The notes beneath the pieces were generated by a model, which was given only the letters and a program-made list of their open reading frames with translations, did not search any database and was not told the origin of the DNA. A stretch of DNA of 64,000 nucleotides from Stutzerimonas xanthomarina DSM 18231 (lineage in GTDB: Bacteria > Pseudomonadota > Gammaproteobacteria > Pseudomonadales > Pseudomonadaceae). The stretch is from the NCBI RefSeq assembly GCF_900129835.1, contig NZ_FQXA01000001.1, forward strand, positions 62,001 through 126,000, written 5' to 3'. Positions within the stretch are counted from its first letter, which is position 1, and each line of letters starts with the position of its first letter. The position numbers were made by a program, and so were the translations under genes. This document shows, one piece after another, positions 39,150 to 50,793 of the stretch.

Positions 39150-40592
39150 TTAGCTTCCGGTTCCTCCGACTGTGATTCCATCAATCTTCACGGTCGGCTG
39201 ACCCACGCCGACCGGTACCGACTGGCCGTCTTTGCCGCAGGTACCGACGCCGCTGTCCAGGGCCAGATCGTTACCCACCATTGAAACCCTGTTCATTACT
39301 TCCGGCCCGTTGCCGATCAGGGTCGCGCCCTTAACCGGTGCGGTAATTTTCCCATCCTCGATCAGATACGCCTCGCTGGTCGAGAACACGAACTTGCCGC
39401 TGGTGATATCCACCTGTCCGCCCCCAAGACTCGCGCAGTAAATGCCTTTTTTTACCGAGCGGATGATTTCTTCCGGGTCACTTTCGCCCGCCAACATGTA
39501 GGTATTGGTCATCCGCGGCATGGGCAAATGCGCATAGGATTCGCGCCGCCCGTTTCCGGTGGGGGCAACGCCCATCAAGCGCGCGTTGAGCTTGTCCTGA
39601 ATATAGCCCTTGAGTATCCCGTTCTCGATCAGCGTGGTGCACTGCGTCGGCGTACCCTCGTCATCGACGCTCAGCGAGCCGCGACGATTGGCCAGCGTAC
39701 CGTCATCGACGATGGTGCACAGCTTGGACGCGACCTGCTGGCCCATCCGACCGCTGTAGGCCGAACTGCCCTTGCGGTTGAAGTCGCCCTCCAATCCATG
39801 CCCGACTGCCTCGTGCAGCAACACACCGGACCAGCCCGGCGCCAATACCACCGGCAAGGTACCGGCGGGTGCGGCGATGGCGTCCAGATTCACCAGCGCC
39901 TGACGCAAGGCCTCGCGGGCATAGCCCATCGCCCGATCGTCGCTGAGGAAATACTCATAGCCAGTGCGCCCGCCACCACCGTGACCGCCGCGCTCGCGTC
40001 GTCCGTTCTGTTCAACAATGACGCTGACATTGAAGCGCACCAGGGGCCGTATGTCCGCCGCCATACCACCATCCAGGCCGGCTACCAGGACGTGCTCCCA
40101 GACACCCGCCAGGCTTACGGTGACTTGCTTGATACGCGGATCCAATGCCCGTGTGGCAACATCGATACGCTTGAGCAACTCGACTTTTTCTGCCCGACCA
40201 AGCCCATCCAGCGGATTGTCTTGTCCGTACAGTGGCGAAAAGGCGGCTTTTGACAGCACTTTGACACGCCCCTGCTGGCCGCTTCTGGCGATTGAACGCG
40301 CCGCCTCAGCGGCTTGCCGTAGCGCCTCGGTAGTGATCGCATTGCTGTAAGCAAAACCGGTCTTCTCACCGGAGAGTGCGCGAACACCCACACCCTGTTC
40401 GAGATGGAAACCGCCTTCTTTGACGATTCCGTCTTCCAGCACCCAGGACTCGGTCACCTGATCTTGGAAATATAGATCGGCAGCGTCGATGCCGGGGCCA
40501 GCCAACTCGCCAAGCAACGCAGGCAGATCATCGAGACCCAGCCCGCCCGGCGTCAGCAAACGCTCGGTGACAGGTAACAACAGTTCACTCAT
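39150..40592 (-). CDS. tldD: Metalloprotease subunit TldD
   Basis: 480 aa. Zinc site HEAVGHGLE plus the downstream metal-ligand cysteine in the [17 protein letters not shown] tail. Forms a heterodimeric protease with PmbA. Starts 2 bp after the stop of the nitrilase-family gene. Confidence 0.96.
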   Translation of the reverse strand: MSELLLPVTERLLTPGGLGLDDLPALLGELAGPGIDAADLYFQDQVTESWVLEDGIVKEGGFHLEQGVGVRALSGEKTGFAYSNAITTEALRQAAEAARSIARSGQQGRVKVLSKAAFSPLYGQDNPLDGLGRAEKVELLKRIDVATRALDPRIKQVTVSLAGVWEHVLVAGLDGGMAADIRPLVRFNVSVIVEQNGRRERGGHGGGGRTGYEYFLSDDRAMGYAREALRQALVNLDAIAAPAGTLPVVLAPGWSGVLLHEAVGHGLEGDFNRKGSSAYSGRMGQQVASKLCTIVDDGTLANRRGSLSVDDEGTPTQCTTLIENGILKGYIQDKLNARLMGVAPTGNGRRESYAHLPMPRMTNTYMLAGESDPEEIIRSVKKGIYCASLGGGQVDITSGKFVFSTSEAYLIEDGKITAPVKGATLIGNGPEVMNRVSMVGNDLALDSGVGTCGKDGQSVPVGVGQPTVKIDGITVGGTGS

Positions 40593-40594
40593 AT

Positions 40595-41440
40595 CTACTC
40601 CAAAGTCCCCGAAACGATACAGGGCGCAGTAAAACGACGATGATCCAGCACCGGCATACGTTGGCGCGTCTCGGCCTGACCAGCCGTGTCTCGCTCAACG
40701 ACCAATGCAGCCTCGCCGGTTGCTTGCTCGCGCATCACGCGCCCCCAGTAATCCAGGATAGACGAATGGCCGTGGGTCAACCGCCCGCCTGGGTGCTCGC
40801 CACCCTGCGCTGCCGCCAGCATATAGCATTGCGTCTCGATGGCCCGCGCGCGCAATAACATCTCCCAATGCACCTGACCGGTCACGGCAGTAAACGCCGA
40901 GGGAACGCTGATGAGTTCGGCTCCGGCCAGACGCAGGGCCGTATACAACTCAGCAAAGCGCAGGTCGTAACAGACGCTCATGCCCAGCCGACCGACCGGC
41001 GTATCGGCCACCACCAGGCGATCGCCCGCAGCGTAATCATCCGACTCCCGATAGCGACCGCGTGCATCGCTGACCTGCGCGTCGAATAGATGCAGCTTGT
41101 CGTAGCGCGCCACCCGCTGCCCTTGATCATCGAAAAGCAAAGAGCAAGCCCTGACCTTTGAACGCGGCTGCCCATCGGCCGGCAACGGCAAGGTGCCGGC
41201 CACTATCCATAACCTGAGGTCTGTCGCAGCCTGTTTCAACCACGGGAGTATTGGCCCAACGCCTTCGGCTTCGGCACGCCCGACCGCTGGGAGATCGCTG
41301 CGGCCCATGGCCGCGAAGTTTTCCGGCAGCACCGCAAGCTGCGCTCCCGCCTCAGCCGCCCTTTCCAGAAGCCTTCTGGCCTTGGTGAGATTCGTCTGGA
41401 TGTCGGCCTGGCTGGCCATCTGGATAACCGCTAAGGTCAT
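40595..41440 (-). CDS. Nitrilase-family (carbon-nitrogen) hydrolase
   Basis: 281 aa. The Glu-Lys-Cys catalytic triad is visible: [19 protein letters not shown] and [11 protein letters not shown]. The closest described family members are Nit1/deaminated-glutathione amidases (YbeM-type), so removal of deaminated glutathione is a reasonable but unproven role. In operon with yhdP upstream and tldD downstream. Confidence 0.88.
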   Translation of the reverse strand: MTLAVIQMASQADIQTNLTKARRLLERAAEAGAQLAVLPENFAAMGRSDLPAVGRAEAEGVGPILPWLKQAATDLRLWIVAGTLPLPADGQPRSKVRACSLLFDDQGQRVARYDKLHLFDAQVSDARGRYRESDDYAAGDRLVVADTPVGRLGMSVCYDLRFAELYTALRLAGAELISVPSAFTAVTGQVHWEMLLRARAIETQCYMLAAAQGGEHPGGRLTHGHSSILDYWGRVMREQATGEAALVVERDTAGQAETRQRMPVLDHRRFTAPCIVSGTLE

Positions 41441-41484
41441 TTTCGATTCTCACTTCAGCCTGTGCCCATTTATCAGAACGGGGA

Positions 41485-44400
41485 TCAGTTAGGCTTTTCG
41501 AAGGGCTTGTCGAAGGTGATTTTTGGCGACTTCCACGGCCCCTCGACGTTGTATTGGACAGTCGCAAAACGAGCGACCTTATCGCCGAGCAGTTTATCGA
41601 CTACGAATAACGCTCCGCCGACAGCCGGCGCACCGACAATCAGCGCAGCCAAAGGCAAATTGTTGCTGACCGGTAGTGTCACCAGCAGCTTGGCGTCGAT
41701 GCGATCCTCGACCAGATCCAGCCGACCGTTCAGCTCTAGGTTGCTGGAGGGCCCGACAACTGTCAGCGGCTCAGTCGTTACGTAGACGCCCTCTGTCGCA
41801 CGCATTTCAGCCTTGATCTGGTCGTAGCTCAGGCCTTTGCTGAACAGATCGGAAAAATCCAGCCGTAGCCGCCGGCCAATCGAATCGAAATTCAGCAGAC
41901 CGAAGACCCGCAGCGCCTGCGCGCCACCGTCCACCTCTCTGAGCTGCCCCTTGCGCAACCTTGCATCGAGCCGACCGGAGAACCGATTCAAGGCGAAGAA
42001 TGCCGGTGAGCCGGACCAACCGCCATCCACATTCAGCCTGAAATCCTCGCTGGTGGTCGAAGGAGCGAAGCCCCATGCCAGCAGCACATCAGCAAGATTG
42101 CCACCCTCCAGGCGCCCCTTGTACCAGGTGCGCGCGCCATCCCAACCGCCGCCACCTCTGAACTCAAGCCCCTTGAGATTCAGATCGAGGTCCTGAAACG
42201 CGACCCCGTCGGCGCCGGGCCGCATCTTCAATGTGCCCGAGCCCAACAACTCGTCGCCTCGAAACAATTCGTCTACCGAGACATCCACTGCAGGCAGGTC
42301 CTTCGGATCGACACCAGCCAGGCGATCCTGCGGCGGCGCGTCACCTTCCTTTGGCTCGGCTGCGGGAAAGCGCAAACGCAAGAGGTCCAGCACGATCGGC
42401 CTGTCCTCGGCATCTGGCAAGCGGACGTTCCCCGCCACGGTCTCGCTCTGCAAGCCAAGCAGCCATCCCGCAGAACGACGCCGCAAATCGACACTGAGAT
42501 TGTCGACTTGTGTACCGAATCCGGAAAAAACGCCTATCTCGAGCTGAGCTCGTCGTAACATCGAGCTACCTGGGTTTGTCGCCGCGCCCGCATATTGATC
42601 GCTCAACGCCTGCCACTCGCTCAGATCAAACCGCGGCACGCTGCCACGCACGTAGAATCCTTGGTCGGTGCGCAGGTTCGCTGCGGCGCCACCGAGCACC
42701 AGCTCGCCGCCCCCCTCGCGCCAGTTTTCACCTGGCGCAACAAAGGTGAGAGCTGCAAGCGCGTCATATCGGAGCGTATAGCGCTGTCGCTCACCGCCAA
42801 ACGTCATTCTCAATGTGGTGTCGCGCCGATCTCCAGCTGATTTACCGAAGGGTGCAGGCAACGCCAGCGAGGTTCCCAATAGCGAAGAATCAACCTGCAG
42901 ATGATTGTCGGCGCTGCTCAGAAAGAGACTCAAGCGGACAGGTAATTGCCCCGAAACGGGGACGGTCTGTTCGATCTTTCGCCATGCCAACAGGGGTGAC
43001 ACACCTACTGTTCCTGCCGCCTCGATTCGTGTGGATGGCGTATCCGGCGCGCCGGTCGCGGTCGCCCGGCCCTTGATTGCACTGCCCAAAATACGGCCGC
43101 TAAACGCCTTTGCGCTGAATCCACGCTCGCTTTCATAGCGGAAGTCGCCCGCCAGCGCATCAAACTGCAAATCCGCCTGTGCAATAAATAGAGAAGCAGC
43201 GGTGGTGGAGAACTCGGCATCAACCTGAGGTCGTTCGCCTTTGGCCAGTGGAATACCCAGCCTGAGTGTGCCGGTCAGCGGCCCATCGCCGTGCCAGCCA
43301 GCGAACAACGTACTCGTGCCGATTGGCGCCACCTGCATCAGCGTCAATGCATCCCGAACGTGGCCGTCCACCTGACCGTCGATATCCAGCTTTGGCGGCT
43401 GACCGTCGTGGCTGTGCAGGACTTCAGCCGTGGCGTCGTGGACACGACTGTCGAGCATGCGCGCCTCGGCAAGGCGAACCCGCACGCCGCTGTTTTCGAT
43501 GAGCACTTCTCCGCGCCCTTCGCGCAACACCGGCCAACCGGGCTGGAACGCCAGTTCGGCGTCTTTCACCTTGAAATACAGGCTCAGGCTGCGCGCTGTA
43601 GCGGCTGCTCCACCGGCCAGCGCCCCCTGATACTGGAAATAACCCTGCTCAACGGTGCCGCTTCGAATCGCCGTATTGAGCCACTCGGTCAACGCCGGGC
43701 TTAGCGCCGGCGAACGTGTCGGCAGGTATTTCTCGGTATAGCGCGCATCTCCGTCCGTGAGACCAACACGCAGATCCATGTAGTCCTCGGCCGCGGGGTC
43801 GTGCATCAGACGTATCAAGAAATCGCCGGCGATATCGCCTTCGTCGCCCTCCACCTGCAAGTAAGGAGCAGCAAGGGTGACCGCCTTATCATCAAGGGTC
43901 CAACGAAAGGTCCCACGGGCACGCCGGTAGTCCCAGGGACGTGGAAACAGCTTGGCCAGATGCAGCTTGAAATCACGGTTATCGAAACGCAGCTCTCCAC
44001 CGCCCAGATTGCCTTTTACCGCGCCGCTCACATTGCGTATCGCCGGAACCCATTGATGCGCAGCGATACTGATCGCATCGAGATTGGCAGTGAATGCCAG
44101 ACGCTCGTCGCCGGCCACCGCTGGCCGGTAGTCGATCTGAAGATTGCGGAGCGTTCCGCTGGGCGCAAGACCCCTCAGATATTCGCGGGCTCGCTCGGGC
44201 AGCGGCATCATTGCCTGGACCAGTTCAGCCACCGGGGCGACAGCGATGCGGTCAGCCAGTAGCTGCCAGCTACCATCAGCCATGCCCTGCTTGGCGACCA
44301 GCGTCGTATCCAACCAACGTTTTTCTTCGAAGGTGAAGGCCAACCCGTCAAGCTGGAGCCGATAGCCATCGTTCGCCCGATCAAGGTAAGTGTTCACCAC

Positions 44401-45285
44401 CAGATCCTCTATCTGCACCGGATCATGTGGCAGCCGAGCCAACCGCAACGCCGGTGCATTCAGCCGCGCCACCGCCCGGGACAGGCCGCGATTGCGCCAG
44501 TCGAGCCACACCTCCCCACCCGCCTGGAGTTGTTCGAGATTCCAGCTGCGGGTCAGACTCGCCGGCAACCAGACAGCCCAATCACTTTGCGGCAGGCTGA
44601 GGTACAGCTCAGCCTCACTGGCCGCCCAGTCGGTCTGCTGCACACGCGCCTCGCCATGCAAGCTCAGAGGTTGGCCGTCGGGCAGCAGCAGACGGCCATC
44701 CAGCGTCAGACGCTGCCCCAGGGTTCGCACTTCGAGGTTGGCATAGGTCAAGGTCAGCGGCGGTTCGTTGTGCGCCTCGAGGGTGATCTGGCTGTCCAGC
44801 AGTCGAAGGTGCCCGATGCTTTGCAACTGGCCCACCAGTTTCTGCAGATCCGGCGGTGGCTGATCGCCACGCTCGGGCAGCCCGTCCACCTGCCATTTAC
44901 CGTCAGCTGTTTGCACCAACCCGAGGTGAAGGCCGGCAAACTCCACGCTATCCAGCTTCAGCTGTCGCGTCACAAGACTGCCGGAAACGTCAGGGACCAA
45001 TGCCAAGCGATCCAGCCGTACCGCCCCGTCGCCCGCACCTAGCATCACGTTGTGTGCCACCAGCTGCGGAGATAAACCCTGCCAACGGCCTTCCAGTTGG
45101 CCAAGCGTAACCGGCATATTGAGTAGGTCGCGAGCCGCGTCCTGTACCTCAAGGCGATATTCAGCCGCCAGCGGCACCAGTTGCCGACCAAGGCTCACAT
45201 AGAGCGCGAGCAATATCAGACCCATTGCACCCAGCCAGAGACTGCGGCGCAATGCGGCGAGTACGAACGCCAAGAGACGACTCAT
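41485..45285 (-). CDS. yhdP: AsmA-like envelope protein YhdP
   Basis: 1266 aa. One N-terminal membrane helix (SLWLGAMGLILLALYVSLG) and a very long periplasmic part of beta-rich AsmA/TamB-like repeats, ending with the AsmA_2-type domain (GRLDLVEDRIDAKLLVTLPV). YhdP works with TamB and YdbH in moving phospholipid to the outer membrane. Usual size and place (between rng and the nitrilase gene). Confidence 0.94.
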   Translation of the reverse strand: MSRLLAFVLAALRRSLWLGAMGLILLALYVSLGRQLVPLAAEYRLEVQDAARDLLNMPVTLGQLEGRWQGLSPQLVAHNVMLGAGDGAVRLDRLALVPDVSGSLVTRQLKLDSVEFAGLHLGLVQTADGKWQVDGLPERGDQPPPDLQKLVGQLQSIGHLRLLDSQITLEAHNEPPLTLTYANLEVRTLGQRLTLDGRLLLPDGQPLSLHGEARVQQTDWAASEAELYLSLPQSDWAVWLPASLTRSWNLEQLQAGGEVWLDWRNRGLSRAVARLNAPALRLARLPHDPVQIEDLVVNTYLDRANDGYRLQLDGLAFTFEEKRWLDTTLVAKQGMADGSWQLLADRIAVAPVAELVQAMMPLPERAREYLRGLAPSGTLRNLQIDYRPAVAGDERLAFTANLDAISIAAHQWVPAIRNVSGAVKGNLGGGELRFDNRDFKLHLAKLFPRPWDYRRARGTFRWTLDDKAVTLAAPYLQVEGDEGDIAGDFLIRLMHDPAAEDYMDLRVGLTDGDARYTEKYLPTRSPALSPALTEWLNTAIRSGTVEQGYFQYQGALAGGAAATARSLSLYFKVKDAELAFQPGWPVLREGRGEVLIENSGVRVRLAEARMLDSRVHDATAEVLHSHDGQPPKLDIDGQVDGHVRDALTLMQVAPIGTSTLFAGWHGDGPLTGTLRLGIPLAKGERPQVDAEFSTTAASLFIAQADLQFDALAGDFRYESERGFSAKAFSGRILGSAIKGRATATGAPDTPSTRIEAAGTVGVSPLLAWRKIEQTVPVSGQLPVRLSLFLSSADNHLQVDSSLLGTSLALPAPFGKSAGDRRDTTLRMTFGGERQRYTLRYDALAALTFVAPGENWREGGGELVLGGAAANLRTDQGFYVRGSVPRFDLSEWQALSDQYAGAATNPGSSMLRRAQLEIGVFSGFGTQVDNLSVDLRRRSAGWLLGLQSETVAGNVRLPDAEDRPIVLDLLRLRFPAAEPKEGDAPPQDRLAGVDPKDLPAVDVSVDELFRGDELLGSGTLKMRPGADGVAFQDLDLNLKGLEFRGGGGWDGARTWYKGRLEGGNLADVLLAWGFAPSTTSEDFRLNVDGGWSGSPAFFALNRFSGRLDARLRKGQLREVDGGAQALRVFGLLNFDSIGRRLRLDFSDLFSKGLSYDQIKAEMRATEGVYVTTEPLTVVGPSSNLELNGRLDLVEDRIDAKLLVTLPVSNNLPLAALIVGAPAVGGALFVVDKLLGDKVARFATVQYNVEGPWKSPKITFDKPFEKPN

Positions 45286-45334
45286 ACGGAAACGCCTCGC
45301 AGACTCACGCCCGAACGGTCAGGCTTGTATCTAG

Positions 45335-46792
45335 TCAGAGCAGCACCACGTCGTACTGTTCCTGGGAGTACATCGTCTCCACCTGAAACTTGATCGAGCG
45401 CCCGATAAAGCTTTCGAGGTCGGCGACGTTGCCCGACTCCTCGTCTAGCAGCCGGTCAATGACCTTCTGATTCGCCAGTACCCTATAGCCTTCGGGCTGG
45501 TACGCGCGCGCTTCACGGAGGATCTCGCGGAAGATCTCGTAGCAGACGGTTTCCGGGGTTTTCAATTTGCCCCGTCCTTGGCAACACATGCAGGGCTCGC
45601 ACAACACCTGTTCAAGGCTTTCGCGGGTGCGTTTGCGGGTCATCTGCACCAGACCAAGCTCAGTGATGCCGATGATGTTGGTCTTGGCGTGATCGCGCTC
45701 CAGCTGCTTTTCCAGCGTACGCAGCACCTGGCGCCGGTGTTCCTCGTCTTCCATATCGATGAAATCAATGATGATGATGCCGCCGATATTGCGCAGCCGC
45801 AGCTGGCGTGCAATTGCTGTCGCGGATTCGAGGTTGGTCTTGAAGATTGTTTCTTCGAGGGTTCGATGCCCGACGAAGGCTCCGGTGTTGACGTCGATGG
45901 TGGTCATCGCTTCGGCCGGATCGATGATCAGGTAGCCGCCGGACTTGAGCATGACCTTGCGCTCGAGCGCCTTCTGGATCTCGTCCTCCACGCTGTACAG
46001 GTCGAAGATCGGCCGTTCACCCGGGTAATGCTCAAGATGCTCACCCAGCTCAGGCATCAACTCGCCGACGAACTGGCTGACTTTCTGGAAGTTCTCCCGC
46101 GAGTCGATGCGAATCTTCTCGATACGCGGATTGACCAGATCCCGCAGAGTACGCATGGCCAGCGACAGGTCTTCATAGATGACCGAAGGCGCGCCGGCGG
46201 TTTTCATTTGCCCGTCGATCTGTTCCCACAAGCGGCGCAGGTAACGGATGTCCATCAGGATTTCATCGCTGCCGGCCCCCTCCGCTGCCGTGCGCAGAAT
46301 GAAGCCACCGGTTTCCTTGATGCCTTCTGCCGCAACGCACTCAGCGACAACTTGCTTGAGTCGCTCGCGCTCGCCTTCATCCTCGATACGCAGAGAAATC
46401 CCGACATGGCTGGTTTTGGGCATGTACACGAGGTAGCGCGAAGGGATCGACAACTGGGTCGTCAGCCGCGCGCCCTTGGTACCGATCGGGTCCTTGGTGA
46501 CTTGCACGACCAGCGCCTGCCCGTCATGGACCAAGGCACTGATAGGTTCGACCGCGTTGCCTTCGCGACTGGAGATTTCCGACGCATGGATGAAGGCTGC
46601 ACGCTCCAGGCCGATATCGACGAAAGCCGCCTGCATGCCGGGCAACACCCGCACTATCTTGCCTTTGTAGATATTGCCAACGATGCCCCGGCGCTGGGTG
46701 CGCTCGACATGCACCTCCTGCAGGACACCGTTTTCCACCACCGCCACCCGTGACTCCATGGGGGTGATGTTCATCAGGATTTCTTCGCTCAT
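45335..46792 (-). CDS. rng: Ribonuclease G
   Basis: 485 aa endoribonuclease for 16S rRNA 5' maturation. S1-like domain (GNIYKGKIVRVLPGMQAAFVD), catalytic Asp residues in IDVNTGAFVGH and IIIDFIDMEDEEHR, zinc-link CEPCMCCQGRG. The ATG at 46792 (MSEEILMNITP) fits the family; the frame extends further upstream. No strong ribosome binding site is visible. Confidence 0.96.
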   Translation of the reverse strand: MSEEILMNITPMESRVAVVENGVLQEVHVERTQRRGIVGNIYKGKIVRVLPGMQAAFVDIGLERAAFIHASEISSREGNAVEPISALVHDGQALVVQVTKDPIGTKGARLTTQLSIPSRYLVYMPKTSHVGISLRIEDEGERERLKQVVAECVAAEGIKETGGFILRTAAEGAGSDEILMDIRYLRRLWEQIDGQMKTAGAPSVIYEDLSLAMRTLRDLVNPRIEKIRIDSRENFQKVSQFVGELMPELGEHLEHYPGERPIFDLYSVEDEIQKALERKVMLKSGGYLIIDPAEAMTTIDVNTGAFVGHRTLEETIFKTNLESATAIARQLRLRNIGGIIIIDFIDMEDEEHRRQVLRTLEKQLERDHAKTNIIGITELGLVQMTRKRTRESLEQVLCEPCMCCQGRGKLKTPETVCYEIFREILREARAYQPEGYRVLANQKVIDRLLDEESGNVADLESFIGRSIKFQVETMYSQEQYDVVLL

Positions 46793-46881
46793 TATTATTC
46801 TCGGCCGATGGCGGTGGGGATAGCAGCCGAAGCTGACGAGTTGGCTCGATTCTAACGGCATAAGCAGCCAAGCCACAGGCT

Positions 46882-47472
46882 CTATACCGAGCTTTTACAC
46901 CAGTACGGAACTCCGTATGCTTCGAGCAGCTGGGCTGTTTCACACAACGGCAGACCGACCACGGCCGAATAGCTGCCTTCCAGCGCACTGACGAAGACCG
47001 CGCCCCAGCCCTGAATCGCGTAGCTGCCGGCCTTATCCTGCGGTTCGCCACTGGCCCAGTACGCCTCAGCTTCGTCGAGACTGATCGGACGGAATCGCAC
47101 CCGGCTGGTAACCAGACGCACCTCGCAGCCCGACCGATTGGCCAATGCAACGGCCGTCATGACCCGGTGCTCACGTCCGGATAATGCCTGCAGCGTTGCC
47201 AGCGCATCCGCCTTGTCGACTGGTTTACCCAGGATTCGCTGATCCAGTACGACCGTGGTGTCTGCTCCCAGTACACAGGCCGAGTCGTCGCTGACGAGCG
47301 ACAGGCCGGCCAAGGCCTTCTCCCGCGCCAAGCGCTGAACATAGTCGTCAGGCGTTTCCGCCGCGCTGGGCATTTCGTCGATGGAAACAGACAGAAGGGA
47401 GAATGGAACGCCGATCTGGGTCAGTAATTCACGGCGTCGTGGCGACGCGGAGGCGAGAAACAAAGTGGACAT
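46882..47472 (-). CDS. maf: Maf/YhdE nucleotide pyrophosphatase
   Basis: 196 aa dTTP/UTP-type pyrophosphatase. Start [17 protein letters not shown] at 47472, with AGGGAG 6 bp before; conserved [16 protein letters not shown] and [13 protein letters not shown]. Between mreD and rng, the usual shape-operon tail. Confidence 0.95.
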   Translation of the reverse strand: MSTLFLASASPRRRELLTQIGVPFSLLSVSIDEMPSAAETPDDYVQRLAREKALAGLSLVSDDSACVLGADTTVVLDQRILGKPVDKADALATLQALSGREHRVMTAVALANRSGCEVRLVTSRVRFRPISLDEAEAYWASGEPQDKAGSYAIQGWGAVFVSALEGSYSAVVGLPLCETAQLLEAYGVPYWCKSSV

Positions 47473-47551
47473 GCTGGCTCCCTGGTGGACGAGCGCAGCA
47501 GATTCACACATCCGGACAACGACCGAAAGCCGCCCAGCGTGGACGGAAGGC

Positions 47552-48040
47552 TCAGTAAACGTTGAAGCGCCGCCGCGCCCATTCCAGGCCAACGAAAACC
47601 CAAGGCCAGAAGAGTGCACTCACCGGCACAGGCACCAGGAATAGGAGCGTCGGTGGACGATTGCCAGTCAGTGTATTGAGCCACAACTGCACCAATTGGC
47701 CGATACCCAGAATCACCAGCAGCACCAAGCTTTGCTGCAGTAGGGGAAACATGCGAAGGCGCTGCTGCAGACTCAGCACCAGAAACGTGATCAGCAGCAG
47801 CGGCAAGCCGTTCTGCCCAAGCAGAGTCCCAGACAACACGTCCAGCATCAGCCCAAAGAAAAAGGCCGCGGCCATCCCGCCGCGATGCGGCAGGGCAATT
47901 GCCCAATAGGCGATGAACATGCCGAGCCAGAGCGGACGTGCCAGGCCGAAACTTTGGGGCATGGGGGCCACGCTGAGCAGCAGCGCGAACAATAGCGACA
48001 GCCAGATAACCCAACCGTTGTTTGAACGACCGTGGATCAT
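47552..48040 (-). CDS. mreD: Rod shape-determining protein MreD
   Basis: 162 aa with five or six membrane helices, part of the elongasome. Typical [24 protein letters not shown]. Start overlaps the mreC stop (ATGA). Confidence 0.93.
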   Translation of the reverse strand: MIHGRSNNGWVIWLSLLFALLLSVAPMPQSFGLARPLWLGMFIAYWAIALPHRGGMAAAFFFGLMLDVLSGTLLGQNGLPLLLITFLVLSLQQRLRMFPLLQQSLVLLVILGIGQLVQLWLNTLTGNRPPTLLFLVPVPVSALFWPWVFVGLEWARRRFNVY

Positions 48041-49026
48041 GGCCGTTCCTCCGGTTCCGGTTCCGGTTCTGGCGCTGGAGCTGGCGTCGGCGCATCGGTC
48101 GATGTTGATGCGGCGGGCTCGACGGAAGCCGGCGGCTCCGATGCGGGACTTTCGGCAGCTGCTCCCTCTTCTGCCTGGCGGTCGGCGGACTCCTGGGCCT
48201 GGGCAGCAGCCGTGACCCGCTCTTCAGGCGTTCTCGAGTCGCTGAACACGAGCAACAGGTAACGGCTGCGATTGAGCATGGCGGTGGGAATGGCACGAAC
48301 GATCAGGAAGGGCTGACCTGAGCCCCGCACCACCTCAGTGACCTGGGCGACCGGATAGCCACTGGGAAACCGTTGCCCCAAACCGGAACTGACGAGAAGA
48401 TCGCCTTCCTTGATGTCCGCCGTCTCGGCGACGTGACGCAACTCGAGGTAGTCCGGGCTGCCCGTACCGACCGCGATGGCACGCAATCCGTTGCGGTTGA
48501 CCTGCACCGGGATGCTGTGGGTCACATCGGTCAACAACAACACCCGTGCGGCGTAGGGCATGACCTCGACGACTTGCCCCATCAAGCCGCTGGCATCGAG
48601 CACCGGCTGGCCAAGAAATACGCCGTCGCGCTCGCCCTTGTCGATCAGGATGCGATGGGTGAAAGGATTTGGGTCCAGGCCGATCAGCTCGCTGACGATC
48701 ACCTTGTCATCGACCAGCGCGGCAGAGTTGAGCAGCTCGCGCAGACGCACGTTCTGCTCCGTCAGCATCGCCAGCTTTTGCAGCCGTCGCTGCATGAGCA
48801 GCGCTTCGGCCTTCAGCTTCTCGTTTTCGGCCACCAGGCTGGTGCTGCTGCTGATCTGTTCGGTCGCCCGCTGCCAGGTACGCACCGGCAAATCGGCTAG
48901 CCAATAGAAAGGCGTGAGAACTAGCCCCATTTGACTGCGCAGAGGCTTCAACGTATCGAAGCGCGCATCCACCACCATCAGTACGACACAAAGCACAGCA
49001 AGCACCAGCAGGCGCACACCGAGCAA
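48037..49026 (-). CDS. mreC: Rod shape-determining protein MreC
   Basis: Bitopic protein linking cytoplasmic MreB to the periplasmic wall synthases. 329 aa from the TTG at 49026: membrane helix (VRLLVLAVLCVVLMVVDARF), coiled coil (about 65-100), beta domains and an acidic Pro/Ala/Glu tail of about 60 residues ([10 protein letters not shown] end). The family N-terminus IKPLFAKGP is encoded in frame just upstream (49053-49027) but has no ATG, GTG or TTG before it. The best-placed initiator there is ATC at 49053, 7 nt after AGGA. The true start is therefore uncertain. Confidence 0.9.
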   Translation of the reverse strand: MLGVRLLVLAVLCVVLMVVDARFDTLKPLRSQMGLVLTPFYWLADLPVRTWQRATEQISSSTSLVAENEKLKAEALLMQRRLQKLAMLTEQNVRLRELLNSAALVDDKVIVSELIGLDPNPFTHRILIDKGERDGVFLGQPVLDASGLMGQVVEVMPYAARVLLLTDVTHSIPVQVNRNGLRAIAVGTGSPDYLELRHVAETADIKEGDLLVSSGLGQRFPSGYPVAQVTEVVRGSGQPFLIVRAIPTAMLNRSRYLLLVFSDSRTPEERVTAAAQAQESADRQAEEGAAAESPASEPPASVEPAASTSTDAPTPAPAPEPEPEPEERP

Positions 49027-49089
49027 GGGTCCTTTGGCAAATAGTGGTTTGATTGAGCAATCCTCGCAGCTGCAGGCTTCAAACTAAAC

Positions 49090-49129
49090 GCGACAAGCCG
49101 AGAGCAGCATCCTGCTATCGGCTTGTCGC
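49090..49129 (-). terminator. Attenuator hairpin between mreB and mreC
   Basis: Perfect 12-bp stem GCGACAAGCCGA / TCGGCTTGTCGC enclosing a second small stem (AGCAG/CTGCT), followed on the minus strand by GTTTAGTTTG. It would partly terminate after mreB, giving more MreB than MreC/D. Confidence 0.7.
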
Positions 49130-49150
49130 TTGGAGCTTACCGCTTCTGGC

Positions 49151-50263
<1,113 letters not shown>

Positions 50264-50491
50264 GGCGAGAGTCCGCGGTCATCGGGCTATACGTGAGCCA
50301 TTGCGCGAAATGCTTGGCATCTCTGAAAAACCCCGCAAGCCGCAGCCGTGCTACCGAGAAGCCCCTCAGGCATGTAAGATTGACGGCTTTTCCGGGCTCG
50401 AATGCCCACCGCTGCGGCTCGAACCCGCCGCCCCTCGTCGGCCTTTGCCGACGAAAGGCGCACCCGACTCGCTTCCCGCTGGAGAATCCCG
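50264..50491. other. mreB-gatC divergent intergenic region
   Basis: About 230 bp. A TAAGAT at 50375 could be the -10 of gatCAB, but no good -35 is seen. No gene recognised. Confidence 0.4.
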
Positions 50492-50779
50492 ATGGCGCTT
50501 GAACGCTCCGAGGTGGAAAAGATTGCTCATCTGGCCCGCCTGGGTCTGAATGAAGACGATCTGCCCCGCACCACCGAGACCCTGAACAACATCCTCGGCC
50601 TGATCGATCGCATGCAGGCCGTGGACATCACGGGCATCGAGCCCTTGGCTCACCCCCTGGAAACCAGCCAGCGCCTGCGTGCCGACGCGGTCACCGAAAC
50701 CAACCAGCGCGACGCCTACCAGGCCATCGCCCCGGCCGTGGAAGACGGCCTGTATCTGGTTCCGCGGGTGATCGAGTAA
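50492..50779 (+). CDS. gatC: Asp/Glu-tRNA amidotransferase subunit C
   Basis: 95 aa. Start [19 protein letters not shown]; stabilises GatA/GatB. The stop overlaps an ATG of gatA (TAATG). Confidence 0.95.
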   Translation: MALERSEVEKIAHLARLGLNEDDLPRTTETLNNILGLIDRMQAVDITGIEPLAHPLETSQRLRADAVTETNQRDAYQAIAPAVEDGLYLVPRVIE

Positions 50780-50793
50780 TGAAGGACGCCAAC

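Noticed and set aside
45578..46753. 391-codon open frame antisense to rng
   Set aside because: Shadow of RNase G; low-complexity protein with no plausible motif.
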